DNA from: Corticium candelabrum
Taxonomy: Eukaryota > Porifera > Homoscleromorpha > Homosclerophorida > Plakinidae
Direction: 5' to 3'
DNA: 64,000 nt
Assembly: GCF_963422355.1 (NCBI RefSeq)
Contig: NC_085088.1
Span: 3,143,931-3,207,930 of the forward strand
In this document: positions 1-19,449 of the stretch, in pieces
How the letters are laid out: every line of letters starts with the position of its first letter
Position numbering within the stretch: the stretch's first letter is position 1
Program-made: the position numbers and the translations under genes
The notes under the pieces: model-generated
What the model was told of the DNA's origin: nothing
The model's database searches: none
Seen by the model: the letters and a program-made list of their open reading frames with translations, nothing else

Positions 1-155
1 CCTATGCACATAATGTCATTTAGCCACAGTTTGTTTAATATCTATTAGCGTTGTGATGTCATTAAAAGCATTCAAATACTTCTATGATTAACCGTTATTT
101 TATATTTTATATTTTATGTTAAGATTTTCATGTATCTTTACTATAGACATCGCAG

Positions 156-4308
<4,153 letters not shown>

Positions 4309-4548
4309 TGCATTATCAAGATTTTTTTTGTGTCAGTACGATGCGAAACAATACTGTAGTGGTGCTGTCTAGCTTGAGAACAATTAGTAGCAATGCCATG
4401 TACGTCATCGACTTTGATTGCAATTAATGTTTATGCTTCGACATTATCAAATTATCTACTTGTAAAGCTTGGATAAAATAGATTGTCAATTGTCTAGTAC
4501 GACTTTTGGATCAAAAAGTACACACACACACGCACATGCGCACGCGCA

Positions 4549-4619
<71 letters not shown>

Positions 4620-7026
4620 CGTCTAGTCTTACATCAAATTTTTACTAGAATTCCAAATCAAATCTAAACACGCTAAACTAAAATCATGCTAATATTTGTT
4701 GAATATAGACATAAAGATTAATTAAATCAAATTTTAGTTAACAATAAATTGAGATGTTAGAAGTAGCCTAGAAATATGCTACTGTACAACTCTATCAATT
4801 ATCCGGGATATTGGTTATACGGGCTACTGAGCAGGAATCTGACTTCCGCGTTGTGCTGCCATTTTCGATAGCAGTCGTGCTTCAAGGCAACCGTACGGTT
4901 AAGGAGGCAGAGTACAAACTGAAAAGCCAAGAGGAAGTGACGGTAAGAGCTAATCTTGAATACTACAGAGAAAACAGGCTACCACCCGCTCTGTCGTGTA
5001 GACTGAATGCGTATTCTAGATACTATCGCGACAATATGCAATAGACATGATGTCTTCAATGCGGTAGTGCTGTCTTTTTTGTTCGCTTGCTCGTTGTTGC
5101 GTCACGCCTCCTCTGTCGCTACTACGACACCTCCCTAGGTGTACACTTCCGCTGATTCCAGGCTTATGTATTCAGTGTTGTGCAGTTTGTAGCGCTCAGT
5201 TTGATTTAGCGAGGAGCTCGACTAGAGTCGTTCTTTTTGAGTAGGTAATTAATTATTGTATAATGTTAGCTGGCGGCAGAAGCTCCTTTGGATTGGAGGG
5301 GCGAAAATTTCGTAACGGACACCGCCGCCATTTTGATTTTATATGGTTGGTTTGTCATTGATTAGTCTGTGACAGAAGTAGCCAGAGCAGCATGCACACA
5401 CGTGATGATATCAAGCGAGTCAACTGCAACACCATCCAATAGTATTTCTACTTGCAATGAATTAATTAGGCAACAAACTTTCAAAGTATTTTCTTTGATC
5501 ATCGTTCAGTATTGGAGGGGCAATTGAGGGACCCCTCCAGCTTCCAGTTCCACGACCCTGTATGACATTGGTGTATCTCTAGCCAAGCGTTGGCTGGATC
5601 TGCTAAACGGTTAGCAAGGCCGTACGTCAAATTCGGTCAATATATTTTATTTTATCTAAAGGATTGTTTGACGCTGAATGTGACTTGATTTAGTGCATAT
5701 CTAAAAGGAAGTCAACTTACAGCAGAACATTGAGCGTGATGAGAGAATGTGAAACGCATCTGTTTCAAACCTGAGTTTGTCTCTTCCTTTGAAGTGTACG
5801 TGATGTTTTTACGGCAAGATCGTGCCATGATGCAGATCTTTCTAGTATAGCTCTGCTGAGCGCGTGAGAGAATGCTGCATGCGTGCAAATAGTGATGGGT
5901 ACTCCTACTCCCGGAAGAAATCACAATACTGGAAACATGTGTGATACACATGTTGGATCCATCCTGATATCACGTGTACAGCGTACTGTACGTTTTAAAG
6001 ATTTATTAATCAAGTGGGTGCGCAGCTGGAGAAAGGCAGCTGTGGGCTTCTAATAGTTTAGGAAACGCTCTCTCCCGCTTGTGACATATGTGAGACAAGG
6101 TTGAAATTAGTGGTTCTCACGTTAGACTTGACTGGTGTCATAAGTGCCACTGTGTGAATACAAAGTCGAAAATTCCTGTGCACGGAAGACAGTCTAGACA
6201 CGACTATACTACACTCAGTGTATGAAACGTCTTTTCAATTTTCAATTTTGGAAATTAGATTTTAATAAAATGGTCTGCAATAACTGCTAAATTAATTTCT
6301 TAAATAAAAAATTAAGAATTAAATATTGAATACACATTGTCAGGGAACCATTTTCGTTTACAATTTAAAATTGAAAATTGATTAACATCTGCGACCACGT
6401 AAATGGCGCCTTGCGGTAATTGATAACGCTCTGCTAGATCAGTTTAGTTCATAACTACAAAAATCTGATCGGCTTAGCGCCTAGAGCAAGTGCAGGTGCG
6501 CTGTGCTAGGCGTACTTCCCTAGAAATTCTATAGATCGTTACCGCTTTGTAAGCGTGCTAGTTGTTTGTCAATGTGTCACCTAGAGTGTATCTAATGTGT
6601 GCATATATACAGGTATACCCTATATATCCGGAATTTACATCCGGGATGGAGTATTGTGATTAGATCTGGTGTACAGGCTAACTTTCTAGTACGGCGATCG
6701 ATGTAAACCGTATCAACGCCTTTACTTACACATTTACCACCAGTAGAGACGTTTTGGAAAGCAATCGGCGGCCGATTTCTACGCCGGTTTTGACGATGAA
6801 CGCCTGCGCATCAGAAACGCACACTAATTAACAACTACACACTTTTCGAAACTGCAAACGTGTCTAAACGTACGCGAGCAATACCTTCGCTACGTTCGGT
6901 GCTGGTCTGAAGCCGTTCATGGACGTTCCTTTTATCAAGGTGTGTCACGTTTCCTGGATACGCCACCTCCCTGTAGATGCTATTCCGTTCGTGCGTTTTT
7001 GACACTCTAACAAAGAAAAAGTGGAC
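4309..7026. other. 3' flank and intergenic DNA without recognised genes
   Basis: The stretch holds the 3' untranslated region of the first kinase, a (CT)n/(CA)n tract at about 4551-4618 and A/T-rich DNA around 6235-6385. A 77-codon open frame near 4811-5044 resembles nothing I recognise. No RNA gene or convincing exon was seen. Confidence 0.5.
4551..4618. repeat. (CT)n followed by (CA)n
   Basis: A compound dinucleotide microsatellite, CT runs then CA runs, lies about 240 bases after the stop codon of the first kinase gene. Confidence 0.95.
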
Positions 7027-9357
7027 TAGAGTCCCGGATCTAATCTCGGACATTTCGTAATCTCGGTCACTCGTTCTCTGCCAAATAGCTGCAGGCAGAC
7101 CTAGCTGCCTACGCTAGTGTCATAGTCCTACTGGATAGCAACTAGGTAGAGCGGGTCACGTCAGCATCCGTCGTAACGTTGCTGCTGTAGAACTTGAAAA
7201 CTGATCGCACCTATTCTCGGTCACAGAGTATCATATCTCGGTCAGTGCTTGCCATCTCGTTTCTACAACTCCGTTTGAGACGCAAGTCATCTCTGTCGAT
7301 AGGCTCACTAAATGACTTCCTTTCGCCAAATTGTTGGTTTTGTCTTGTCAACCTCTACCCTCGCAGACAACGAAGAAGACGGATGACTCACGGGACATAA
7401 TCTCGGTCACCTGATCTCGAGTGATTTTCTCTCTTCAGACGCAGATCTGAGGCGTTCTTTTTGGCTAAATTTATAGTCATCACCGCTGGCTACTATACCT
7501 ACGGGGTGATGTTAGTGCTCATCGTACTGTTGCTACGGCAGAACGTGAAATGTGAGAGACAAAGACTCGGACATCCGGGATCATATCTCGGTCAGTCGCT
7601 TTCATCGCGTTTCTGCAAGACGAATTGAGACGTTAGTCATGTCTGTTGAAAGGTTCGCTTTGGATGTTTATGCCACTGAATAGCCAGTTTTGTCTCTTCA
7701 GATTTTACTGTTGCAGGGCGGTGAGAAAGGTGATCGACCTACGGGACATAATCTCGGTCACGCGATTTTGAGAAAAACGGGTTCCCGAGTAGATTGTATT
7801 GTGTGATTTTTAGTGTACTGTTGTTCTAGAGCGATATTGTCACGAATGTGTCTGTCTAACTTACTATTTCTAGCACTTCAAACAAGCAACGTGATGACTC
7901 TGAATTTTCACACTTTGTTGGCAGTTAACCAGAGAGTATTCCTACCTGTTTCTACGTTTTTGAATGGCAGATATAACGATTCTTTATCTTGGATGGGATA
8001 ATTGATGATTTTATCAAGTAGAATTGCACACAAACTGCTTTTTACTTTTATCCTTAGGAGAGTTATGCTGAGAACTTATGAAAATGGTGACATGTTGCCA
8101 AAGAGAAAACAATCTTTCTCATGACACAGTTCTGAGTCTGAGACAGTTATGATAATTAGTCCAGTGAAGATATCCAACGAACCTTCAGTGTATAAAACTA
8201 AGCAGTGCATGTTGTTGATAATAACTGATGTAGCTAAAATCTTACAATCAACAAGATCATAGTACGGACACAGTTTACAAGTATGCAAGAGTCCTAGCAT
8301 ACTCTTGTGACATTCAACTTGTACCAGAATGGATTCAATGTTTATCTCCATGATGATCAATCTATCACTCACAAATTTGCTAATTATCACTAAACCAGAT
8401 GTACTAAATAAAGGTTATCTTAATTATTATTCAAAAACATAGTTTAGACAGAACAACTAACGTTTGCCAACACAGTCTAATTACTAGAATCTGCTATAGT
8501 TATACAAATTTACTACAAAACATTTTCAATCATCCTTAGTCGACTGTGACCGTATGTACAATGCCCAATGAAGGTAAGACCACTTACCTGAAAGCTGTAG
8601 AACCCAAGAAGTGCGCTCACACTGTGACCGAGATTATGTCCCGTAGGTCGATCACCTTTCTCACCGCCCTGCAACAGAAAAACTGAAGAGACAAAACTGG
8701 CTATTCAGTGGCATAAACATCCAAAGCGAACCTTTCAACAGACATGACTAAACGTCTCAATTCGTCTTGCAGAAACGTGATGAAAGCGACTGACCGAGAT
8801 ATGATCCCGGATGTCCGAGTCTTTGTCTCTCACATTTCACGTTCTGCCGTAGCAACAGTACGATGAGCACTAACATCACCCCGTAGGTATAGTAGCCAGC
8901 GGTGATGACTATAACATTAGCCAAAAAGAACGCCTCAGATCTGCGTCTGAAGAGAGAAAATCACTCGAGATCAGGTGACCGAGATTATGTCCCGTGAGTC
9001 ATCCGTCTTCTTCGTCGTCTGCGAGGGTAGAGGTTGACAAGACAAAACCAACAATTTGGCGAAAGGAAGTCATGTAATAAGCCTATCGACAGAGTTGAGT
9101 TGAGTCTCAAACGGAGTTGTAGAAACGAGATGGCAAGCACTGACCGAGATATGATACTCTGTGACCGAGAATAGGTGCGATCAGTTTTCAAGTTCTACAA
9201 CAGCAACGTTACGACGGATGCTGACGTGACCCGCTCTACCTAGTTGCTATCCAGTAGGACTATGACACTAGCGTAGGCAACTAGGTCTGCCTGCAGCTAT
9301 TTGGCAGAGAACGAGTGACCGAGAAGAGGAATGTCCGAGATTAGATCCGGGACTCTA
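7027..9357. mobile_element. Foldback-type element with about 735-bp inverted arms
   Basis: Bases 7027-7763 reappear as the reverse complement at about 8627-9357. The outermost arm reads TAGAGTCCCGGATCTAATC. A spacer of about 860 bases is A/T rich and has no recognisable transposase. Each arm holds two diverged units of about 350 bases, both with CTCGGTCA motifs and ending at ACGGGACATAATCTCGGTCAC. Long inverted arms with internal repeats are typical of foldback transposons. A short diverged relative lies near 22110-22265. Target duplications were not clear. Confidence 0.8.
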
Positions 9358-10739
<1,382 letters not shown>

Positions 10740-11955
10740 CCTCGCAAGCCAGGCTCTTCTGCGCAGTCGCTGAGCTAAGCGCACGTGAATCACACGAGGA
10801 GGAGGAGCTTTTGGCGGAATTACTCCAGCGTGAGAAGAGCCTGGTCGCTTTCGAGAACGTCATAGTGACATGGTACCCCGGATTCGGTTTCATAGCTCGA
10901 TAAGCTAATTCGATTAGGTAAGCATGAAGGTATGAAAGTTGAGAACACGCGACTTCGCTTCACGCACTTACTTGTTTTGCACGAAGTACGTAGTTGACAT
11001 CATCTGTCGCTTCTAGTACGTATCTAGACAGCTCAGCCATGTAATATTCTGCAGTGTCACGACTCCTTTTCAGCATTCAGTTCGCCAACAGTACACCGCC
11101 GAATCTAGATCCGCAGCGCGGTAGTTTGAAAAATGAACTCATTGTACGCGGTTAGTGTACATGTAGCAGTCATAGTCCGTGCATTGAAACAAGTCGTACG
11201 TACTACACAACGCATGCATGCAACTACGAGTCAACTCTACACTTCCTGAACATGGTAGGTTCACTGCACTGCTGTTTTCCCATGCCTAGATTTTTCCAGT
11301 TCACCGTGAGGAGAGCCAATATCGTACAAAAAAGCTACTTGCTGAGTCAAAAGTACCGTCAGATAGACTGCGTTAGCAATACACGCCTATCTGATCATGA
11401 TGTGGAGAGGTCAACAAGTTGTATGCCACTGCTTTGAAGAACAGTTGAGTGAAACAGGGGTGGCAGTTCTCACACCATTTCCCCCACAGACTATAGATGT
11501 CAGACTAGACGCGCAAGAGTGGTGAACACTTCTACGTCGGTTTTAATTCGCGCAAACCTGCAGATGAGTTCAGTAAAAAGAAACGTTGCTGGAGAGTGTA
11601 GGTTCAGCGGACCAGTCCCATGTACGCCATTCCTGGGCTCATTATTCACCAGCACTTTGTCCATCAACAGCTTCGCTGGCTTTCGTGTTCACGCGCTCTC
11701 CGCGGAGGGCTACCTCTCTGCTTCACGTATCAAACGCAATTACATTAATTAACGAGCTCTTTAGGAAATTGAATTAGTCTTATCCAAGCTATGAAACCGA
11801 ATCCGGGGTCCCACGTCACTATGACGTTCTCGAAAGCGACCAGGCTCTTCTCACGCTGGAGCAATTCCGGTAAAAGCACCTCCTCCTCGTGTGATTCACG
11901 TGCGTTTAGCAGCTGCATATATATGCATGCAAAGGCGTCGAACTTCGAAAGCTGA
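10740..11955. mobile_element. Non-autonomous inverted-repeat element
   Basis: A left arm (about 10740-10920) and an inverted right arm (about 11757-11940) share the blocks GAAGAGCCTGGTCGCTTTCG and ATAGTGACATGGTACCCCGG with few changes. The left half, up to about 11210, occurs again reversed at about 53190-53692, ending at the same terminus CCTCGCAAGCCAGGCTCTTC. No transposase frame is visible, so it was probably moved by an enzyme encoded elsewhere. Confidence 0.7.
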
Positions 11956-12515
11956 GGTCTCACGATGGCTCAGACGGTTCTGGTCGGTTTAGATCAATTC
12001 AATCGACAACGAATCGTGGTTGATGGATCTCATTGATTGCGCTAAAAATGGATGTTGACGCAACGTAAGAGAATTTGAAACGCGGGACGCAAGGTTGGAC
12101 GCCAAACGTTGCGTTTGCGTTTTAGCGTTTGCGTTCGCGTTCGTATTTGCATCTGCGTCTGAGCGTTTCTATAGGTATACTGTGACCGCAACAACCGCGT
12201 ATACGCAGACCCCGACGCAGGCGTCAACGCAGTGTGACCGGGCCCTAGAAGTAAGTATGCGTACTTTGACTATTCTCAACTCCTATAGCTGCTGTACATT
12301 AAAAGTGTAGATTTTGTTATTATGGAAAAGTAGATTGGACGCCTAACAAAAATAAAGATGCTTGACATTTGGGTGGAATTATGGATCGCTATCAAAGTTG
12401 GTTTTGCGATAACAATCAATAAAAGCGTTGCACTGCTTTGATGGGGTGGGGCCTTCAAGTTTACCATTTGACAGCCCGACGTTGTTCACGTAATGTTTGA
12501 TCTTGAATTTTGCAG
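11956..12515. other. Upstream flank of second kinase with a GCGTTTGCGT-rich patch
   Basis: At about 12065-12235 the DNA is built of degenerate GCGTTTGCG/GACGC words and ends with GTGTGACCGGGCCCTA. This resembles one end of the TIR elements described elsewhere in the window, but a matching opposite end was not found. The remainder is unremarkable. The bases just before 12516 read ttttgcag, a splice acceptor. Confidence 0.45.
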
Positions 12516-15500
12516 ATGAGGAGTGTGTTTACTCGGATTTTTATAATCATTATCATCGCTTTTCTGATCGCCTCACGCGGATCTTCCGATGTACGGCCGT
12601 ATGAAAATGGGGACGACTCTGAGGGTAGCTCTTACTTTTTGCCACTGCCTACTTTACCATCACAAGATAATATGGAGGACGCACTGACTGGTATCGCAGC
12701 TCCATCTCTACCGAGCGGTCCACAGAGCCAAATATGGCGCGATTTTGATCGAAACGGCCACAACTGGACGAAAAACTACCCTTTGTTTCGTCAGCATCAG
12801 CACATGGCTTCTTACAAGAGAACACTCCAGGACGAGTCGCGGAGGCTTCTACTAGTCGGCGGTCTCTCGTATGGAGTCATTCTCAACGACACGTGGATCT
12901 ATTCACACTGGAGTAACTCCTGGCTACAAATCTCGTCTACCGATCAACCATTGACACCCACGTATGCGCGTGGACATCAAGTTATGCCGACGGTGTGCGA
13001 AACGTTTGTACTTTTAATTAATCGGGTAGGAGATATGTGGTATTTCAACGGTTGGACAGAGACGTGGACTAAAATTATTGTGAAGGGTTTTATCAATTTT
13101 TATTACTTCTACTTTCCTCTCGACGGCGTCGTGTCATTGCGGCATCCCGTCGATGATGAGTCGTGCAAAAGCAGCTGCTGCGAGTCGGTATTCGTTTACG
13201 GTATTGACGCACACACTCCGAACGATCTCATGATGTACGAAATGACATGCGAAGTGCTCCGAGAGTATCATCTGCATTGTCAATGGGCTGACGACATTCA
13301 AAGATATAGATTGTTTAACCAAACGGAAAAGAACGCAACGACTTGTGCTGAGTCAACAGAAGTTCGAGGACTGATGGCTGTGGCAGATGTAGATCGAGGA
13401 ATGATATACTTTTCTACAAGATCTTTGGATCGCGAATTTGCTAACGACCGTATAAAAATTGCAACCGTGTTTATATATGATCGGCAACGTCGAACTCTCA
13501 ACCATCTGGTAACGACTTCTCTTTCAAAGCATGCACGTATGTCTTTTTTTAACATCTTTATTTGGAATAGTTCCTATTTGGTGCTGTCTGGTGTCACACG
13601 TTTACTTGCTGTTTCGTTGAAAAACAGCAGTAGTTATCATTCTTATACGTCTCCTCTTTTTCACAAGAACTTTACTACTACATTTTATAGAAGTGACGTC
13701 ATGTTATCAATGGGGCCACTAGCTGCTGTCAGATTTCACTGGTTTGTGCAGCCGCCGGCTGCTCCTACGGATCCTCGCGTTTCGTTTTACTCTGCAGAAG
13801 TTCTCAAGAAAAATTTTCCACATTTTAGAAGAAAGATTAAAAGATTTCCACCTTTAACAGATCCGGGCTTCTTACTTTACCACACCTCTGTATATGACTT
13901 TGGTTCGAAGACATTCTACTGGTACGGCGGGCGATGGTGCGGAGACAGAACGCGGGGGGTGAAGTCATTTACTGGAAGTGTATGGAAAATGACGGTTGCA
14001 TCGAAGACCTGGTGGCAAATAAAGCCGTTCACAACGCCTAACACTCACTTATCCAACTGTGGGACGTACAGCCGGTCTCATATGGTTCTGTTTGGTGGAC
14101 AGCACGAGAACGATACGGTAGTGAACGAGCTGTGGTTGTTCAATACAAATCATCGAATCTGGATTCAAGTACAATTCGATAACCACTCTCATTCGTTGCC
14201 TGCACCTCGTGCTGGGTGTAGTCTGACTTCTGTCGATTCTTCTACAAGTTCTCGTATTATACTCTTTGGAGGATATTCGAATGACAAAAAAGCAAAGTCA
14301 GACTTATGGATACTTGAACAGTCGGAGGACGGGGTTCACTTTAATTGTAGTATTGCGTCATCAGGAAACGGTGATGGAAAGAGCAATCCCGCTCCCAGAT
14401 TCGGTCATAGCGCCGTTGCGGTTGGGAATGAATTGATTATTTATGGAGGAAAACATTTGATGGAAAACGATACAGAAAATTGTTATTTTGACATGTGGGC
14501 TTTTCGTATTTCTAATCGGAAGTGGAAGAAAGTAAACCCCTCCCCTAGACCCCGTTCGCTTAGTGCAAGAAGTTTTGGAGCAAGGAACATGTGTTGGAGT
14601 GTTCTTGTTTCTTACGGCGTGTCTCGGATTGCAGTTTGGAGTAACAGTCTTTATCCGGAAAGGTTTTGGATGATTGAAGTGTTGTCAGGAAATCAATCCG
14701 ATGTTGTTCCACTCGACAGGCCATTTATTGTGCAGGCAGGCGGCATATCGGACGGTGCCGTTGTGTATTTGGGCACTATGATAGGATCACGCCACCAAAG
14801 CTTGTTGACGATTGGAAAGCAATGCAAGGTGGGATCCGCGCAGGTCGACAGTCCCTTAACACCGTGTGTGGTCTGCTCGATTGGACGGTATTCTGTAATC
14901 AATGGGGGCGTCATTGAATGCTTAAACTGTCCCAGAGGAACGACGACGAAGAAAAAAGGCAGTACATCTGTCAAAGATTGCATTTGTATGCCAAATTACT
15001 GTGGGAGCGGCAGCTGCAACGTCTCGGAGACGGAAGGCGCTTTTTGCAGTTGCTCTGTTTTTTTTATGGGCGACCAATGCAATAACGTCAACTCTCTTCT
15101 GGTTCTTGGTATATTGGCTGGAATATCACTCTTCGTTGTGGTCACAACGGCTCTTATCTGTTGCGGTGTGAGAACGATACGTCATCGCAGGGCTAGACGG
15201 GAAACAGAGAAGGAGTTGGAAGAAACACGCAAGGCATTCACCATTCTACGGAGAGAAATAGCACTACAAGGCCGACTAGACGAGGACTGTCCCGGTGGAT
15301 ACGGTCAAGTGCACAAAGCCACATATAGAGACTGGACAGTGGCAGTCAAACAGTTACAGTTTGTGATGGCAGAATGGGCTGATATAAGAAGAGATTTCTT
15401 GAGAGAAATTCAATTTATGAGAACGGTGCGTCATCCTAATATTGTCATGTTCATCGGTGCCGGTCAACATGAAGAAGAACAACCATTTCTCGTTTTGGAA

Positions 15501-17733
15501 TTTATGAGTGGCGGAGCTCTTCGCTCGTTCTTGCACAACGACAACGTCCAACTGACCCTCAGCGACCAGCTCGAATTTATTTTGGATACGGCGGAGGGAA
15601 TGAGGTATCTGCATACGCTCGATCCGCCTCGCATTCACCGTGATCTGAAGAGCGCTAATCTCTTGCTGAGCGCGAAACGACGCGTCAAGGTGTCCGACTT
15701 TGGCTCCGCTCGTTTGATACCGCATGCCAACACCGTCCCGTCGGAAGAAAGATTCTGGCGAACGAGCGGCTTGGGAACAGTCGAACTGACGCGCCTCCTC
15801 GACAGCAGAAGTCATCTTACACGAAGATTTATTGGAACGTGTCGCTGGCGTTCTCCCGAGTTGTGGAAGCAAGAAACATACGGAACGGCAACGGACATTT
15901 ACAGGTATGCATGTACACGCGGTGGCAATGGCGTACGCAGGTGTTTTCTCTATTGCTAGCAATACCCTTAGGCTAGGACTCGTGCATTGTCTCGAGGCAT
16001 ATATGCATGATGCCTCCAGGAAATTTGATTTGGGACATTAAACTCGTAAAGACGGAAAATATCGATCCTATACTTGACAGCCGGCGCAGTTCTATGCTCC
16101 TTGAGCTTGTCTTTACGTGTTTTACATCGTAATTAACCACCGTTTCAGTGGTTCTTCGCGAGCACATTGCATCCCATATATTTCTATAAGTCTCTGTCAG
16201 ATCAGTACTCTTGGAAGTTGTCTCAAGAGCTATCCAAACATGATGAAACTCCTTCAGATTCTGTGCACCTTAAGCCCGGTTCACAGTACGACGCTGGCAC
16301 AGCGTTCTGCGAGCGTCCTGGACGCTGACAAGGACGCTCACACGAGCGTCAGCGAAGACGCTGGCGCTGTACCATTCACACAGTATTGCGTCTGATCGCA
16401 CAAACAACACACTACGACAGTGGTCTGGCGCTGCAAAGTAACCAGGTGTGTACAATGTACTTGCGACAGACATGGACGACGACGTTTTGCTTGTTGCTGC
16501 TGCGCCGTAGTGTCAAGCGTTTTCTTTCATACTTAGGTCCTTGTAGTCCTTTGACTGGACTTGCCAAACGCGCGGAAAACCACGCACACATTCAATGACA
16601 ACTTCCATTGATGCCATGTGAATGAATAGAATATCCCTGATACGTTCAGTTGCTCTGATTGACTTTCGATTGGTAGAAAATGAGCACGTGATGTCATCGG
16701 ATGCTGGGTCACTTCCGGCTAGGAGATGATTCTCGATTAGAACTTTTCTCTATTCCAGCGTCGTTGACGCTACGCGAGCGTCGTGCGAGCGTCGCGGACG
16801 CTGACATGTTCACAGTGTGACGCTCGCTCATCGTCAGCGTCCAGGACGCTCGTGCTAGCGTCGTACTGTGAACCGGGCTTTACTTGTCACTACAAATGGC
16901 TGTGAGCGTAGCTTTACCCAGCTAAAGCTGCTCAAACCCATTTGCGTCCAACAGTGGCCAGTGTCAGGATGACACCACTGGCGTTATTGTTTGTACATTG
17001 GCAGACTCCGGACAAGATCGTGGCTGGTGTGGTTGACTTGTTTGTCAAGAGGAATCCTCGTCGTTTGACCTTGAAGTTTTACAGCTAATGGCTAATTAAC
17101 TATATAGCCTATCAAATAGTGAGACGTCTAGGTGTTGATGTTTTAATCCGCATTGTTCCCCTATTTTAAATCATTGCAAGTTATTTGAATGACATCATTA
17201 GTACATGTGTATATCATGAAACAATTGACGACGTCATTAAAAAATGACGCACACAAGCTTCCTTCAGCAATACCCCTGTGAGTATATAACCCTGCGTACG
17301 CCACTGGGTGGCCGTTCTCAGTTTTCCCACAACTGATTTGATCGTCTCGTTTTCTTACAGTTTTGCAATCGTTGTGTGGGAGATTGTGACACGAAAGACG
17401 CCTTTCTCCGGAAATGATTACGCATTCGACGCAGACGTCGAAGACGCTGTGTTGTCCGGCACAAGACCGCCGATACCGCCCGGAACGACGGAAGGTTTGG
17501 GTCGTCTGATGAAGCGGTGCTGGCAACAAGAACCGGAGGAGAGACCGACGTTTGTGGACATCGTACCCGAAGTGCAGGCCATGTTCCGATCAGGGCAACA
17601 GTTAAATGGCGACGCTATCGTTCCTCTGCGGCGGTCTGCCGTTACAGCGAGCGGTCAGAGTTACGAGATGAACGACCTAAATGCGACTCGATTCGTCCCA
17701 CCTGTCAAGGAAGAGAATGACACGTACATTTGA
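12516..17733 (+). CDS. Kelch-repeat / GCC2-GCC3 / EGF transmembrane TKL receptor kinase, copy 2
   Basis: Exons 12516-15904 and 17361-17733 join at AG|T (phase 2) to give 1253 residues. I chose the ATG at 12516; six bases further upstream only a TTG extends the frame. A signal peptide rich in Ile is followed by Kelch-type blades (LLLVGG, FYWYGG, MVLFGG, IILFGG, LIIYGG). A cysteine-rich GCC2/GCC3-like segment (about 770-825), an EGF-like module (about 825-856), a membrane helix (about 860-882) and a TKL kinase domain follow. Key residues are glycine loop GGYGQV, Lys 945, HRD Asp 1043 and DFG Asp 1061, so it is predicted active. Its juxtamembrane and kinase parts are nearly the same as the gene at 156, while the ectodomain is much more diverged. 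This suggests a common intracellular output with different extracellular recognition. The intron hosts a 607-bp MITE. Confidence 0.88.
15905..17360 (+). other. Kinase-domain intron containing a MITE
   Basis: Donor gtatgc and acceptor tttcttacag flank 1456 bases at the same codon position as the intron of the first kinase. Most of the extra length relative to that 283-base intron is a Harbinger-like MITE at 16273-16879. Confidence 0.88.
16273..16879. mobile_element. Harbinger-like MITE with GACGCT-rich interior
   Basis: Termini AGCCCGGTTCACAGTACGAC and its inverse are flanked by a 3-bp target duplication TTA (16270-16272 and 16880-16882), the pattern of PIF/Harbinger elements. The interior is rich in degenerate GACGCT/GCGTCC words that also form inverted repeats. 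It has no coding capacity. Confidence 0.85.
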
Positions 17734-19023
17734 AAGTCGATACACGTAACGGTAGGTATATATTTTAACTAATTTATTGGCACTATTAGTGGTATTTGTT
17801 AATGTTATGGACGACGGTGTCAATGGCAAAGGGGTAGTAGGTAGTTATATAGAGTATGATATGACTTTTAGGTATGAATTATGGGTAAGAATGATGTATT
17901 TGTAGGGTTGTCCTTACGTTCGTAGTATAATGATAACAGTCAGCTGTTTGTTATATGATAGATTCTATGATAATAGAAATTTCTAGAGAGAGCATCAAGA
18001 ATGTGTTGCTGGTTTAATAATGCTGTGGTCTTACAATTGCCACACAACTGAACAAACAATGCAAGTAGCAGCAATACATAGTAGTAATAGTAGTAGTAGT
18101 AGTAATTGTACACTCAAGACAACATTCTCTCAGCAACAGTTGAGAGCTGATTATTCCATTAAAAGACTAAAACTGTTTCAGTGGATAAATCTGAGTCTTA
18201 ATGAGAGTGTTTTATTTAGAAAGTAAGAACTTGATTGTTGCCTTATTAGCTACTTACTTATTATTTGTATACTTAGTCTATTTTTGCCTTTATCGAATTC
18301 ACCATGTCTTTCAGTAGTCTCGCGTAGCCAGACCCCTTTCCGCTGCGTCGTACTTCTGGGCCAAATGGTTTGCATTTTGTGTCTAGACAAACAGACGCAA
18401 GCTTGCATGTAAATTGTATTACACAATTGCGATGTGCGAATGTGTCCGTAAGGCTTTGTAAAATCAGTAGGTTGAAATTGATGTAACAGTCTGGAGATCC
18501 GTTACCGGAAGGTTCGGATCCCGGATGTCAAGGGCATGACGCAGGAAATGTCAACATTCTATCAAGAAATTAGAGCATTGAAATACTTCCGTACATAACT
18601 TACTACCAAAACTAGTACACTGTACGTCCGCCCAGATTTCAAAAAGCTCTTGCTCTATACGTGGAACAGCATGACGGTAATGCTCGTTGACATAGCCTGT
18701 GGATGTAATGTCCCACATTTGCATTCTTATAATTATTGACATTCACGTTACGCTAATGAACTAAGCGTATACGTGTACTGTAACCGAGATATGTCAATGG
18801 TAATGTGGATGTCGCGTGACCACAACTTATTATCAGGGGCGAATACAGGGGCACCTTTGCCGAGGGGCACCTGGATAGTTATTTATTTGTCCCGGATGAT
18901 TCTTTGCAGACCAGACCATGTGATGCGGTGGCTGCACTCACCTAGGTAGGTCCTCACCTCTCACCTCTCACTCACTGAGTCAGCTCTCCCGGTTGGTTGC
19001 TCACAGACAAGAACATGACATTC

Positions 19024-19109
<86 letters not shown>

Positions 19110-19449
19110 CACACACACCTAATTAAGGTCCTTTTACCACTGAAGTAGAGCAATTGCATTCAGCTATGTAAAGAGTCAACTTGACAGGTCTAACTTCAGT
19201 CTAGTATTGCACTGCCTGGGGGCACGTGCCCCAGGTTCCCCATCCTGTATCCTCCCCTGATTATGATACACTTGTATTCTCATTGACATTTTACCCACAT
19301 TAACATTTTACCCACATTGACATTCATGGACATTACGCTAATGACCTATCAAGAGCATGTATACTACCAACATAACAGAAATGTCAATGATAATGTAGAT
19401 GCACAGCCTTATACTAAAATTAACTGAACGACATTTGTTCTACTTTTAC
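17734..19449. other. 3' flank of second kinase and gene-free DNA
   Basis: The stretch holds the probable 3' untranslated region and low-complexity stretches, including a short AGT trinucleotide run near 18084 and a (CA)n tract. No exon or RNA gene was recognised. Confidence 0.5.
19028..19120. repeat. (CA)n microsatellite
   Basis: About 90 bases of CA dinucleotide, with two CACTCA interruptions near its end. Confidence 0.97.

Noticed and set aside
4811..5044. 77-codon plus-strand open frame downstream of the first kinase
   Set aside because: No recognised domain, no clear ATG, no splice-site or homology support within the window.
15354..15962. 202-codon open frame antisense to the second kinase
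   Set aside because: Shadow of the conserved kinase coding strand; similar antisense frames occur under the first kinase.
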